From Chitinophaga polysaccharea (GTDB lineage Bacteria; Bacteroidota; Bacteroidia; Chitinophagales; Chitinophagaceae), in NCBI RefSeq assembly GCF_007829335.1, contig NZ_VIWO01000003.1, forward strand, positions 124,001 to 188,000: a DNA stretch of 64,000 bases, given 5' to 3'. The notes beneath the pieces are model-generated. The model was given only the letters and a program-made list of their open reading frames with translations. It was not told the origin of the DNA and did not search any database. A program made the position numbers and the translations under genes. Below, in pieces: positions 44,701 to 52,980 of the stretch (position 1 is the first letter of the stretch; every line of letters starts with the position of its first letter).

Positions 44701-47248
44701 TGACGACCAGTTGTCGTGTATTTGTCTTCCCGCCATCGACTGAGGTGAGCGTGATCGTGACGGTGCCTGCATTGATGGCCTTTACGTTTCCGAAGGGATC
44801 TACCTTTGCTATCGATGTATCGGAGGAATTCCATGCGACGGATGGATTAGTAGGATAGGTAGGTGTCAGTTTCGCATTCAGTTTGATGGAGTATCCTTTT
44901 ACAATGGTATCTGAGGAAGGATTGACGATTTCGACCGACTGTACAGGGCCTCCTATCGGTGCACCGAAGTAGATACCATTTCCATGAGCAGAAATGATCA
45001 TTCTACCTTTGTTATCGGCAGCAATGCTTGGCGCCACGCCTGGTAAGCGGTCCAGGATGGTGGTCCAGGTGCGGCCTGTATCATCTGAGCGGAAGGCGCC
45101 GTAGTAAATACCATTGATAGGAATGGCCTGACTGGTGACAAACAAAGTCAGGTGTGCATTAGGGGTAGTGTCGGACATGGTCACTGCCACCCATTTAGGC
45201 TTAATACTGTCGCCGCCTACCTTCACGAATGTTTTACCTGTGTCTGTGGTATGATAAAGCGCGCTGTTTTGAGGATAGGATTCATTGTGATAGCAAATCC
45301 ATACATCCCCTGTTTTCCCCGGTGTTGTTTCCACGTTGGAAGTAGTGGCATAAGCGGAGCCATTTGAGTTATTGCCACCATTGGCAGTAAGCCCGGCGGC
45401 AGCTGTTTGCGCGAATGATTTTCCGCCATCGGAGCTAACAAAAAAGGAACCGCGATCCCAGACATAGAAATAGTTGCCGTTTACTTTATCCGATGCCAGG
45501 TGGTTTTCCCCGGGATATACCATCCATTGACCGCCTGCGGGTAAGATCCCGGAAGAAAGGCCCGTGGATTTAGTCCAGCTGGTACCCAGATCGGACGACC
45601 AGTAAACGTTGCCCAGGTTGTTGCCATCCATTTGTGTGAGCCAGACAATGTTCCGGCGATCTGCCGATACAGCTATACGTCCGCGTAAACCCGGCGACTT
45701 TGGGAAGAGGGTATAGGTATCGCCGCCATCGGTGGAATAACCTGCGCGCGAATCGCTGATGTTGGAGGTACCGGCGCCATCAGAGCCTGCACGCACGATA
45801 AAATTGGGATCGGTATATTGGAAAGCCACACCATTCATATTGAATGCGCTAAAGACGTTGTTGTGCAGCACGGTATTGGAAACAGCACCCTGGTATAACG
45901 GCTCCGTCAGGGAACGGTGATGACCGCCACCCACATCCGCTGTAGTGGTAAGCAGTACGTTCTTGCCGCTGGGAGGGCACAGCATAGGACCTGTTACCAT
46001 GATTTCTTCCAATCCTACTACACGGATCTTCCAGTTATTAACGGCATCGGAGATGTTATCGGTAGAAAGTATATCCAGCAGGTCGTTGATCCATACCCTG
46101 TTGGGATAAAAAGGATCCCAGGTAAATGCGAGCGCATTATGTCCGGGGTCATTATAAGGTAAACCATCATTTGCCGAATGTGGCGCTTCTGAATTATCAC
46201 GGGTGATGACCCCCGGGCTATAAGAGCCCGGGGCGCCACCGTTCTTTGAAATATAATAAGGATCTTTTTGCCAGGAGCCACGGGTGCTTACAATAATATA
46301 ATCTGAATTGGCAGGACTTACGGCCACTTTGGAGAAGAACCTGTCGTTTTTAACCGGATCGGGAACTAAAGTTACAGGTGAAATGTCTTGCCAGGTGCCG
46401 TTCTTATACTTGAAAACGCCCTTTGGCAGATCTTCGGCCCCGGCTGACACATACAGGGTTCCATCGGCATGAATCGTGGCCCGGATGGGATACAGGGGAC
46501 TATTGCTCATCAGGTTGAACGAACCACCGCCATCGTTTGATACGTATACGCCATTGGCGCGACCAATATAAATCCGCTTACCCACATTTACGCCATTGAG
46601 GGCAATGGTGCCGGCACTTTTATCGTAAAGCAGGAACGAGCAGTAGCCCGCCGTTGTAACGGAACTTACCTGCGACCAGCTGGCGCCGGCATCTTCCGAT
46701 TTCCAGGCGCCGGTCTGGTCGGTTACTACCCATACCCGGTTACTGTTGGCAGGATCTACCTGTATACGGTCCCCGTAAGCCTGCGTGTTATTGGGACTTA
46801 CCCAAATGGGGACATGCAAATCCGTCCATGAATCGCCCCGGTCGGTACTCTTCATAATAGTGCCTGCACTGGTGCCTTTGCCGGGGCCGGAACCGGCTAT
46901 ATGTTCTACGGTAGCATACAGGATATTACCGGTAGAATCATTGTGATCTACGCCGATACTGCCGCAACGCTGGCTAAATTCCCAGCCCCAGTAGTTAATA
47001 GGCATCTTTTTAAACAACATTAAATCCTCCCATCTTTGGAGGTTCTTATTCCACCGGTAAGGAGTGCCTACATCGGTAGTGATGAAATAGAGGTCGGGTA
47101 CTTTTGGGTGCGGTACAAAAGAGGGTAGCGCACCGGACCCGCCTATCCGGACCTGGTTCCAGGTGTACGTTTGCGCACGTACGCCCTGCAAGACCGCCAG
47201 GAAAGAAAAAGTAAATAGTAATGTGTAGCAAATCTTTTTCATGTTCAT
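41798..47248 (-). CDS. giant secreted GH74-like beta-propeller protein with Ig-like, malectin and T9SS domains
   Basis: An 1816-residue modular protein: signal peptide (1-25), two-part beta-propeller like GH74 xyloglucanases (about 27-765), two BIG_2 Ig-like domains (about 770-932), a malectin-like domain (about 937-1110), three BIG_2 domains (about 1112-1360), a galactose-binding-like module (about 1365-1515), a second malectin-like domain (about 1520-1690) and a T9SS sorting domain (about 1740-1816, IYPNPSGGAFNV). Asp59 in TTDVGTPYRW and Asp438 in TADVGGGHHRS sit where GH74 enzymes have catalytic aspartates. It is likely a cell-surface or secreted xyloglucan-type glycanase; the exact substrate is inferred. 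Confidence 0.85.
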   Translation of the reverse strand: MNMKKICYTLLFTFSFLAVLQGVRAQTYTWNQVRIGGSGALPSFVPHPKVPDLYFITTDVGTPYRWNKNLQRWEDLMLFKKMPINYWGWEFSQRCGSIGVDHNDSTGNILYATVEHIAGSGPGKGTSAGTIMKSTDRGDSWTDLHVPIWVSPNNTQAYGDRIQVDPANSNRVWVVTDQTGAWKSEDAGASWSQVSSVTTAGYCSFLLYDKSAGTIALNGVNVGKRIYIGRANGVYVSNDGGGSFNLMSNSPLYPIRATIHADGTLYVSAGAEDLPKGVFKYKNGTWQDISPVTLVPDPVKNDRFFSKVAVSPANSDYIIVSTRGSWQKDPYYISKNGGAPGSYSPGVITRDNSEAPHSANDGLPYNDPGHNALAFTWDPFYPNRVWINDLLDILSTDNISDAVNNWKIRVVGLEEIMVTGPMLCPPSGKNVLLTTTADVGGGHHRSLTEPLYQGAVSNTVLHNNVFSAFNMNGVAFQYTDPNFIVRAGSDGAGTSNISDSRAGYSTDGGDTYTLFPKSPGLRGRIAVSADRRNIVWLTQMDGNNLGNVYWSSDLGTSWTKSTGLSSGILPAGGQWMVYPGENHLASDKVNGNYFYVWDRGSFFVSSDGGKSFAQTAAAGLTANGGNNSNGSAYATTSNVETTPGKTGDVWICYHNESYPQNSALYHTTDTGKTFVKVGGDSIKPKWVAVTMSDTTPNAHLTLFVTSQAIPINGIYYGAFRSDDTGRTWTTILDRLPGVAPSIAADNKGRMIISAHGNGIYFGAPIGGPVQSVEIVNPSSDTIVKGYSIKLNAKLTPTYPTNPSVAWNSSDTSIAKVDPFGNVKAINAGTVTITLTSVDGGKTNTRQLVVIPPTISTGVTIDSIVYGTINTPKQITAAVIPANTTNKTLNWSITDSTIARVDASGVVTGFKMGTTTLTITAADGGFTKTVQLVVNTTVMAINAGTTGNPATPYQNTNVGQYIPEGIAGTDKLWHAGYTGNVKITATVDLTQVTSPAPRQVYEYMRISRYNQTPMRYYFRNLIPNANYSLRLHFIEPSDVDKANRLFSVKTGGDSLINFNPYQAAGNKLNTVVTRTLEAKSDNQGLIAVFFYPNGVINGPYTASIAALEANIIPLQGITIYSDSSNLYVSYKDTLKFTVTPANATNRNLVYKSSNDSIATVDLNGIVTGKRAGTTTITATSVESGFTATKTYNVIYIPVATLTLDSTSASVFVGSSLQLNATISPARASNKDVIWTSSDTTLATVSATGLISGIKQGDVIIKATSADNPAIAAQANVHVANVLATSLTFQPSPVVIGERDTIRVSVSFMPANTSIKKVTWSCSNTALATVDSAGLITAIKQGTLTITANTVDSSGVSATLPVTVVPYDSCGGIPNYGFESGMVSWLTYKDTTLTPGAVYAVSGKGHSGDKAATLGYTTAKTALNMQGAIPVRGGSIIVFTQWIKVEKDAMGYPWWAGYGVGFIDSTGAATGNASYSKNVYNVPAYLDNWAQIRDTINVPDSATGLTYWIAKTGTGTVWVDDYCIEVLKTNKSAVYGINAGTTNTPAGPYANTTFAQYIPEGPTGTDKLWHAGYTWVQKVDGPVDVSQVVDPAPPQVYEYMRVFKDNVTQMRYYLRGLTPNAVYAIRLHFVEPQDAQKNNRIFSVKATNGLDSLTNFNVYQAAGNKLNTVVIKTIRARANSTGLIQVFFYPKTGQYDPYSGSIAAIEVRNTSPGDTLQSLNESPGMMVVGDNKLNTHPRLDFTTSIYPNPSGGAFNVRMTSSSNAPALLMIVNNAGNTVYSTRINAGAYYQFGQNLTPGIYYIHIRQDTQSKTIKVIKQ

Positions 47249-47628
47249 AGTGGAATTATAAGGGTTTTAAAAAATGATCCCGGTTGATGTTCTCATAGTA
47301 ATAGCGGCGCATCTTCAATGCCGCCCTGGCACGTGTCATTAAAATCGAAAGACGGAAGTATGGTAACAGGCTATCGGGAACAGCCCTGGCAGGGCTGTGC
47401 GTCGGTTTTCCGATTGACAGTTTATTTGATAAACATGATCAATCATTCATTCATCACTGTTTCACAATATGTACAGCTGATAGAGTAATACGTTTGCGAA
47501 GAACAAACTACGTAGTTGGAACAGGAAAATATTTTTAAAACGGAGAATCCTTGCCAGGTGAGTATTTTCCTAAATTGCATGACCTGTTGGCAGCCCAAAT
47601 CAGTTGGGGTTTACTTAAAGCGTAAAAA
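47249..47628. other. non-coding gap upstream of the GH74-like gene
   Basis: No convincing gene. It holds a perfect 9-1-9 palindrome, ACAGCCCTG (47380-47388) and CAGGGCTGT (47390-47398), about 130 bp upstream of the GH74-like start, which might be an operator. A looser inverted repeat (TACGTTTG...CAAACTACGTA) lies near 47489-47515. No exact minus-strand TAnnTTTG was found. Confidence 0.5.
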
Positions 47629-47656
47629 GGACGTCTCATTTATTTTTGAGACGTCC
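47629..47656 (-). terminator. intrinsic terminator after the TlpA-like gene
   Basis: GGACGTCTCA (47629-47638) pairs perfectly with TGAGACGTCC (47647-47656); on the minus strand the stem is followed by T-rich sequence. It lies 29 bp after the stop codon. Confidence 0.85.
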
Positions 47657-47685
47657 CTTTATATAATTGGTTGGTTTTTGCTGGG

Positions 47686-48927
47686 TTAGAAACTGCTCAT
47701 GGGCATGGCAGCGGCAGCTTTAGGGGCGTTCGCTTTGGTGCCACGGGCCATTGCATCTTTGATTTTAGTTTCGGTATCAGGACCGAAGCCGGTGAAACGT
47801 TCCATGATTTTACCTTCTGTATCTACCAGGTATAAAGTAGGGATACCGGAAAACTGGAATTGCTCCATCGTTTTATCTTTATTATCGCTTAGCAATTGTT
47901 CCCAGGGCATTTCTTCTTCTTTCATGGCTTTTCTCCAGGCGTTTTTATCAGTATCTATAGAGATGCTTACCACATCGAAGCCTTTAGCGCGATAGGCTTC
48001 GTATAGTTCTTTCACTTTTGGAATAGCCTGGCGACAAGGACCGCACCAGCTGGCCCAGAAGTCTACCAGCAGGTATTTACCTTTGTATTTTTCGAGTCCG
48101 GCTAGTGAACCGTTGGCATCAGGGTATTTCACAGATGGCATCGGTTGGCCGGTTTTCAGCTTCATGGCCTGTGCACGGTTGGTAAGAATGGTTTGCTTTA
48201 ACTGTTTGGCCTCTGTCAACCACGGATAGCGGGTAATCAGTTTTTCCAGGGCAGCCATCGCTTTGTCGTATTGGTCGCTGGATTCGGTTCGGGCCATTCC
48301 ACGTAAACCATATACCATTACGGGTCTGTCGGCATAAGCGCGATTGAGTATATCCTGTCGGATATTGTAATCTTCACGCATGGGGTTATACTTTATATGA
48401 TTTTTCATATAGCCGATCCAGGTAGTGTCTTTATCGGCCGCTTTTTGGGCAAAATACTCCATGTTATATTCGTCTATCAGGCGTCGGTAGTTCAACTCGT
48501 TGTTTAACACCGACAGGTTGATATAGTTGTTATCATAAGATCCATCTACATAGTTGTAGTGGGGAACTTTTACCTTATAGAAAGCCGTATCATATCCCCT
48601 CATTGCTACGTTCACATCGGCATCGCTCCAGAAGGTAGCATGATCCCAATGCAATGCGTCTATGTTGTAAACACCCTGGTGATCCTGTTTAATTTTAAAA
48701 GTGAAGGTATTATCTTTTCCCAGTACGCAGGAGTCCACCAATTGTGGCTTACCGCCAAAGTTATCTTTGGACAACCAAACTTTATTTACTTCAACTTTGG
48801 GATCAGTAAACTCTACTTTACCGCGAACGGTAATGGATTTTACCACATTGTTTTGCTGCGCCAGCAGGGCGGCAGGTATGGCCAGCATGGCCAGTGGCAT
48901 AGATAAGGCAAGAACTGCTTTCTTCAT
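47686..48927 (-). CDS. TlpA-like thiol:disulfide oxidoreductase, periplasmic
   Basis: The ATG at 48927 (MKKAVLALSMPLAML) gives 413 residues with a signal peptide; an upstream in-frame start would add an unsuitable N-terminus. The N-terminal half is a DUF4369-like beta domain plus helices, and the C-terminal thioredoxin domain (about 265-400) carries the redox motif WCGPC in LLVDFWASWCGPCRQ and the cis-Pro in SGIPTLYLVD. Such proteins reduce or maturate periplasmic disulfides. Genes of this kind are numerous in Chitinophagaceae. It is a single-gene unit. Confidence 0.93.
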   Translation of the reverse strand: MKKAVLALSMPLAMLAIPAALLAQQNNVVKSITVRGKVEFTDPKVEVNKVWLSKDNFGGKPQLVDSCVLGKDNTFTFKIKQDHQGVYNIDALHWDHATFWSDADVNVAMRGYDTAFYKVKVPHYNYVDGSYDNNYINLSVLNNELNYRRLIDEYNMEYFAQKAADKDTTWIGYMKNHIKYNPMREDYNIRQDILNRAYADRPVMVYGLRGMARTESSDQYDKAMAALEKLITRYPWLTEAKQLKQTILTNRAQAMKLKTGQPMPSVKYPDANGSLAGLEKYKGKYLLVDFWASWCGPCRQAIPKVKELYEAYRAKGFDVVSISIDTDKNAWRKAMKEEEMPWEQLLSDNKDKTMEQFQFSGIPTLYLVDTEGKIMERFTGFGPDTETKIKDAMARGTKANAPKAAAAMPMSSF

Positions 48928-49215
48928 TATTGGTAGTGATTTAAGTTTATTACGAACGTAGCAGCAAAATACAGCACCGGGTATATCCCGCCGCAAATAA
49001 TGGACATACCGGGTACGTTTATGTACGTTCTCCCTTTTTGAAAGGATGAACGCATTTCAGGCCCGTTAGCTGTGGACGCCCGACACAGGCGGCATAAACT
49101 TGTGTATGACCTGCCTTTTTAAAAGTATGAACCCGCCAATGGGAAGGACGAAAAAAATAAGCGGGTTTTTATAGCGAAACCTTTGCGGCATATAGTATCT
49201 TCAGCGCGGTTAACA

Positions 49216-50178
49216 ATGATATTATTGAAATCATCATATCGTTATTTGATACATCTCGCCATCTGGATGGCGTTGCTGGGACTGTATGCGTTTCCGCAGT
49301 TGCGGGTCAACTGGCCTTCCGCCGTGGGACTGAAATGGGTGCTGGTACATGATATTGCCTATGGGTTTATCAATTTTCACCTTTTTTACGTGTTGGTGTT
49401 TGCCTGGTTACCATTGCCGGTAAAGCGGCGTCAGTATGCCAAAGCGGCGGCAGGTACACTGTTGGTAATATTGTTGTTTTCGGTTATTAAATTCCTCGTG
49501 GGGTATTACCTGTTCCCCGACCAGGTATTGCAACGGATGTTCGCATTAACCGGCGTTCCTAAAATCTATATGTCTTTCCGGGAATACCTGCCGGTCACCA
49601 TCAGAACCGGGCTGGGAGTAGCGTTGCTGGCTTATGGCTACCGGCTTTTCCTGCAATGGCGCAATACCGAGCCGGAAGACAGGATACTGGCTACAGCGGC
49701 GGCACAGGCCCGCTCCCGGTACGACCGTATGCAGGAAGGGTCCAGGCAGTTGTTGCATCATTTGCAATTGCTCACGCCCGTGCTGGAAGACGAACAAAAA
49801 CGGGAAGAGGAAGGTACCAAAGCGGTGTTGCTCCTGTCAGACCTGTTGCGATACATGTTGTATGATAAAGCCCTGGAAAAGGAGAGGGTTCCTTTTAAAA
49901 AGGAATTAGCTCACTTTGAACGCTATATAGCGCTGCGTAATTTACTACATCCTCAACAATCTATAGCACTGCATACGACGGGTGGAATACCACAGGGGAC
50001 AATTGAAGGGCTGTGGCTACAGCAATGCGTAGAAGCCAGTTTGCAGCAGTGGCAGCAGGTAACCGGTACTATCACTATCGCATTGACTTGCAGTGAAGAA
50101 GTGGTAACGTTGTCGCTCGAAACACCCCATCAGAAAAAAAATCATCAACATATTCCGCTGTTCCCTGACCATGTATAA
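49216..50178 (+). CDS. degenerate LytS-type histidine kinase homolog
   Basis: The ATG at 49216 gives 320 residues with four N-terminal transmembrane helices. The cytoplasmic part keeps the His_kinase-family segments LLLSDLLRYMLYD and VPFKKELAHFERYIALRNL, but where kinases have PHFLFNSLN it has LLHHLQLLTPVLE, where they have PFVENAFKHG it has LQQCVEASLQQW, and it ends before any glycine-rich ATP box. It cannot be an active kinase. It overlaps the true LytS gene by 8 bp, suggesting a partner or modulator. Upstream AACCTTTG at 49179 may be the -7 box. Confidence 0.85.
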   Translation: MILLKSSYRYLIHLAIWMALLGLYAFPQLRVNWPSAVGLKWVLVHDIAYGFINFHLFYVLVFAWLPLPVKRRQYAKAAAGTLLVILLFSVIKFLVGYYLFPDQVLQRMFALTGVPKIYMSFREYLPVTIRTGLGVALLAYGYRLFLQWRNTEPEDRILATAAAQARSRYDRMQEGSRQLLHHLQLLTPVLEDEQKREEEGTKAVLLLSDLLRYMLYDKALEKERVPFKKELAHFERYIALRNLLHPQQSIALHTTGGIPQGTIEGLWLQQCVEASLQQWQQVTGTITIALTCSEEVVTLSLETPHQKKNHQHIPLFPDHV

Positions 50179-51232
50179 AACGCGTATACATATCCGTGAA
50201 TTTTTGCTCCTGCTGTTGGTCTGGATACTATTAATGTATGTAGGTAGCTTTTTGCTGTTGAGAAATTATACAGCAGAAAGTATGCGCAATATCAACATCA
50301 ACAATGGTGTATTTGGCTTGATCAACTTCGCCCAGTTTTATATTTACCTGCAGTGGATGGTTACCCCGTTCCTGCAAAACAGGAACTGGAAATCCTTTAT
50401 CGGGAAGTTGCTGCCGGTGTTTGCCGGGTTCATTATTATGAAATATACCATTGCTGCTGGCTGTTTTTCGAAAGATGTACTATACCGCGGGTATCGTATT
50501 GAAAACAGGCAACGGGTAGATATATACGTTACGCTGGCGGAGTACGCTATCAGCAGTTTATGGAGCGGGATACTGGTAGTATTAGCTGCTTTTTCCTATC
50601 GGTTTTTTATATGGTGGCTGGCAGAAGACAAGCGCAGGGCTATTTTGCAAAAGCAGCAATTACAGGCAGAATCGGGATTTCTGAAGATGCAGTTAAACTC
50701 GCATTTCCTGATCAACAGTTTAAACAGCATTTACTCCCTGGCGCTGATGGGTTCGCCGGAAGTGGTAAGGGCCAATAAAACGCTGACAGATCTCCTGTCG
50801 TACATGGTGGATCAACCTTCCGATATCGACTACCGGGGGCCGGTAGCCGCTGAAATCCGTTACCTGGAAGATTTTGTAGCATTGCAGCGTATCCGTACCG
50901 GTTGTGAAGCCGGGGTAGTATTTAATATCCCGGGCCAATGGCCGGATAGGCAGATAGCGCCTTTATTGCTGGTGCCCTTTGTAGAAAATGCTTTTAAACA
51001 CGGGGTGAGTAACCGGCCGGAAATGCCCGTTACCATTACGCTGGAGTGTAGCGAGGAGCAATTGGTATTCCGGGTGCACAACCATATTTCGGGGCATCAG
51101 CGGGATAAAACCGGTGGTATCGGGTTGGATAATGTGAGGAAACGGTTGCAGCTGATTTACCCCGGACGTCACCAGCTGGAGATCCGGGATTCAGGCAATG
51201 AATATTATAGTAACTTAGTGATTAACTGGTAA
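50171..51232 (+). CDS. LytS/YehU-type sensor histidine kinase
   Basis: A 353-residue kinase with four transmembrane helices, then the His_kinase domain with phosphoacceptor His178 in LNSHFLINSLNSIY (the usual Pro before His is Ser here), N-box PFVENAFKHG and G-box GGIGLDNVRKRL. It should phosphorylate the LytTR regulator encoded 4 bp downstream. The preceding gene encodes a degenerate homolog in the same operon. The signal is unknown. Confidence 0.94.
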   Translation: MYKTRIHIREFLLLLLVWILLMYVGSFLLLRNYTAESMRNININNGVFGLINFAQFYIYLQWMVTPFLQNRNWKSFIGKLLPVFAGFIIMKYTIAAGCFSKDVLYRGYRIENRQRVDIYVTLAEYAISSLWSGILVVLAAFSYRFFIWWLAEDKRRAILQKQQLQAESGFLKMQLNSHFLINSLNSIYSLALMGSPEVVRANKTLTDLLSYMVDQPSDIDYRGPVAAEIRYLEDFVALQRIRTGCEAGVVFNIPGQWPDRQIAPLLLVPFVENAFKHGVSNRPEMPVTITLECSEEQLVFRVHNHISGHQRDKTGGIGLDNVRKRLQLIYPGRHQLEIRDSGNEYYSNLVINW

Positions 51233-51236
51233 TGAC

Positions 51237-51932
51237 ATGGCTTTAAAGTGTATAGTGGTAGATGATGAACCGTTGGCAGCGCAGGTACTGGTGTCGTTTA
51301 TCAATAAAACGCCGGACCTTCAACTGTTGAAAACCTTTCACCATCCGCTGGAAGCATTGCAGTTTCTGAAGCAGGAGAAAGTAGACTTGGTATTCCTGGA
51401 TATCCAGATGCAGGAACTCAGCGGGATAGAATTGATGCAGCTGGCGCCACCGGGCTTGCAGATCGTGATTGTATCGGCTTATGATGAGTATGCCGTGGAG
51501 GGATTTGACCGGGAGGCGGTAGACTACCTCCTGAAACCGGTGTCGTTCGACCGCTTTGCGCGGGCAGTACAGCGGGTGCTGGCAAAAAGTACACCCGCCA
51601 TATCTCAGCCCGCCGGCACTGACTATATTTTTGTACGCACCGATAAGCGTATTGTGCGTGTGGACCTGAAAGATATTCTTTTCGTAGAAGCGCTTCGTAA
51701 CTATGTGGCGATACAAACCAGTCGCCAGAAAATACTCACCTTGCAGAATCTGCGCAGTTTCGAAGAAATCCTGGCGCCGTTCCGGTTTTTCAGGGTACAT
51801 AAGTCGTATATTATCTCACTGGATAAAATAGACAGCATAGAAAGGCAACGTATTTTTACCGGCTCGCACAGCATTCCTATCGGTGACGCCTATGTGAAAC
51901 AATTCCTGGAAGTGATCAATATGCCGCGGTAG
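51237..51932 (+). CDS. LytTR-family response regulator
   Basis: A 231-residue regulator: receiver with Asp55 in VFLDIQM, acidic pair VVDDE, Lys in YLLKPVSF; C-terminal LytTR DNA-binding domain (about 130-228; FVRTDKRIVRVDLKDILFVEA, FFRVHKSYIISLDKI). It is the last gene of the three-gene operon. LytTR proteins bind direct repeats near target promoters; targets are not visible here. It is convergent with the next gene, 3 bp apart. Confidence 0.95.
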   Translation: MALKCIVVDDEPLAAQVLVSFINKTPDLQLLKTFHHPLEALQFLKQEKVDLVFLDIQMQELSGIELMQLAPPGLQIVIVSAYDEYAVEGFDREAVDYLLKPVSFDRFARAVQRVLAKSTPAISQPAGTDYIFVRTDKRIVRVDLKDILFVEALRNYVAIQTSRQKILTLQNLRSFEEILAPFRFFRVHKSYIISLDKIDSIERQRIFTGSHSIPIGDAYVKQFLEVINMPR

Positions 51933-51935
51933 GCA

Positions 51936-52673
51936 TTAATTCAGTTCCTGGCTCCACTGAAAAAAAAATTGCTGTACAGTGTGCGTAGCCTCGGGGCCGG
52001 CACGGTAGCACATTTTCCAGATGTAAGGCTTCTTTTCGTATTCGGGGTTTACAAATACTTTCTTGTTACGTGCGCCATCTTTAAGCGCGGCGCCGAAGTC
52101 TACTTCCTTCATCTCGTTCAATAACTTCATCAGTCCTGCTTTTATTTTGATGTTGGGAGAAGCAGGGTATTCTTTTTGCCATTTGGTCAGCTCCGGGTTG
52201 GGATCATCGAGGTCGGCTATCACCGCCTGGTAATCGCTGATTGTTTTCTTATAACCTTCTCTTACTTCACCAGACGTTTCTTTCATTGATTCTTTCAGCG
52301 TTTCTACCATTTCTACATATGTTTTTTTCATTTCCTGCCGCGAGGCCAGGAGGCTCGGATCAGGGGCTGTAATAGGCTTTTTCCCCTGCCGGTCTTTTTC
52401 ATATTGCTCTTTAAATGTGGGCGAATTAACGTACGTTTTCAGGTATTCGCAATAGGCTTTTACTTTACCGGCCCGGTCGCTCACCGCTACTTTAGCAAGC
52501 GCTTTAAAGGCTGGGATGCTGAAATATCCCTGTGTAAAGTTATCCCAGATATATTTTTGTGCCATCTTATCGGTAAGGCCTATTTCTTCCACAAGGCTAT
52601 TGCCCATGATTTTGAATGACATCAGCCAGGCAGCCAGCGGCAGCACCATGACTATGATGAGTAATTTTTTCAT
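51936..52673 (-). CDS. hypothetical exported protein
   Basis: A 245-residue protein with an N-terminal signal or anchor (MKKLLIIVMVLPLAAWLMS), then a mostly helical, charged body with coiled-coil tendency around residues 110-150 (ASRQEMKKTYVEMVETLKES). I recognise no family. It lies convergent to the LytTR regulator, and the 307-bp gap upstream holds an unrelated plus-strand promoter. It is likely periplasmic. Confidence 0.65.
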   Translation of the reverse strand: MKKLLIIVMVLPLAAWLMSFKIMGNSLVEEIGLTDKMAQKYIWDNFTQGYFSIPAFKALAKVAVSDRAGKVKAYCEYLKTYVNSPTFKEQYEKDRQGKKPITAPDPSLLASRQEMKKTYVEMVETLKESMKETSGEVREGYKKTISDYQAVIADLDDPNPELTKWQKEYPASPNIKIKAGLMKLLNEMKEVDFGAALKDGARNKKVFVNPEYEKKPYIWKMCYRAGPEATHTVQQFFFQWSQELN

Positions 52674-52779
52674 ATCCTGTTGTTGTGTGTAAGGAAAATA
52701 TTAACGTACACAAAACTAGGGATAGCATGGGGTAAGGCGCATAGGTAATAGTGTTTATTTACCTGGGTAATGTTGCCAT

Positions 52780-52797
52780 ATAGGTAGTGTTACCTAT
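52780..52797. promoter_or_regulatory. palindrome B, ATAGGTAGTGTTACCTAT
   Basis: The most symmetrical copy (7-4-7, perfect arms) of the element seen at 31880 and 32644. It begins 61 bp upstream of TACTTTTG, matching the other two within 1 bp. Confidence 0.7.
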
Positions 52798-52840
52798 GTA
52801 AATGAATATTGCTGCTTATATACAGGCATTCATTCCTCTT

Positions 52841-52848
52841 TACTTTTG
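52841..52848 (+). promoter_or_regulatory. orphan -7 box TACTTTTG on the plus strand
   Basis: An exact TAnnTTTG within TTTACTTTTGTGGTATA, almost identical to the hemerythrin promoter at 31941-31956. No plus-strand gene follows; the next gene is ppsA on the opposite strand. Confidence 0.55.
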
Positions 52849-52911
52849 TGGTATAAAGCAAGGATTTTGTGATAGTAGGAACAGATGAAATGATAATCGT
52901 TGATAGGAAAA

Positions 52912-52937
52912 AGGACCGGTATATTGATACCGGTCCT
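52912..52937 (-). terminator. intrinsic terminator of ppsA
   Basis: An 11-bp perfect stem, AGGACCGGTAT (52912-52922) with ATACCGGTCCT (52927-52937), loop of 4. On the minus strand it runs into T5, as expected after the ppsA stop at 52981. On the plus strand it could also end a short orphan transcript, but without a T run. Confidence 0.88.
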
Positions 52938-52980
52938 CGTTAATTGGGCTGCATTGCATCAGCGCGATTGTTTTGGTGTA

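Larger units (their letters stand above)
52674..52980. other. gap with orphan palindrome-promoter unit and a terminator
   Basis: This 307-bp gap holds no recognisable gene. It contains palindrome B (52780-52797), a degenerate adjacent copy with core GGTAATGTTGCC (52766-52777), a half-site ATAGGTA at 52741-52747, a plus-strand -7 box (52841-52848) and the ppsA terminator (52912-52937). A plus-strand transcript from this promoter would be about 85-100 nt to the hairpin; the only frames inside are 2 and 17 codons. Confidence 0.6.

Noticed and set aside
43131..44858. plus-strand frames within the GH74-like gene
   Set aside because: They follow the repeated BIG_2 coding pattern in antisense and resemble low-complexity Val/Thr-rich translations, not a real gene.
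47435..47488. 17-codon plus-strand ORF in the 437-bp gap
   Set aside because: No codon bias, no promoter link and no regulatory codon run; expected by chance.
47489..47515. plus-strand TACGTTTG box in the gap before the GH74-like gene
   Set aside because: It matches TAnnTTTG but no plus-strand gene follows, and no associated element like the 52.8-kb unit is present.
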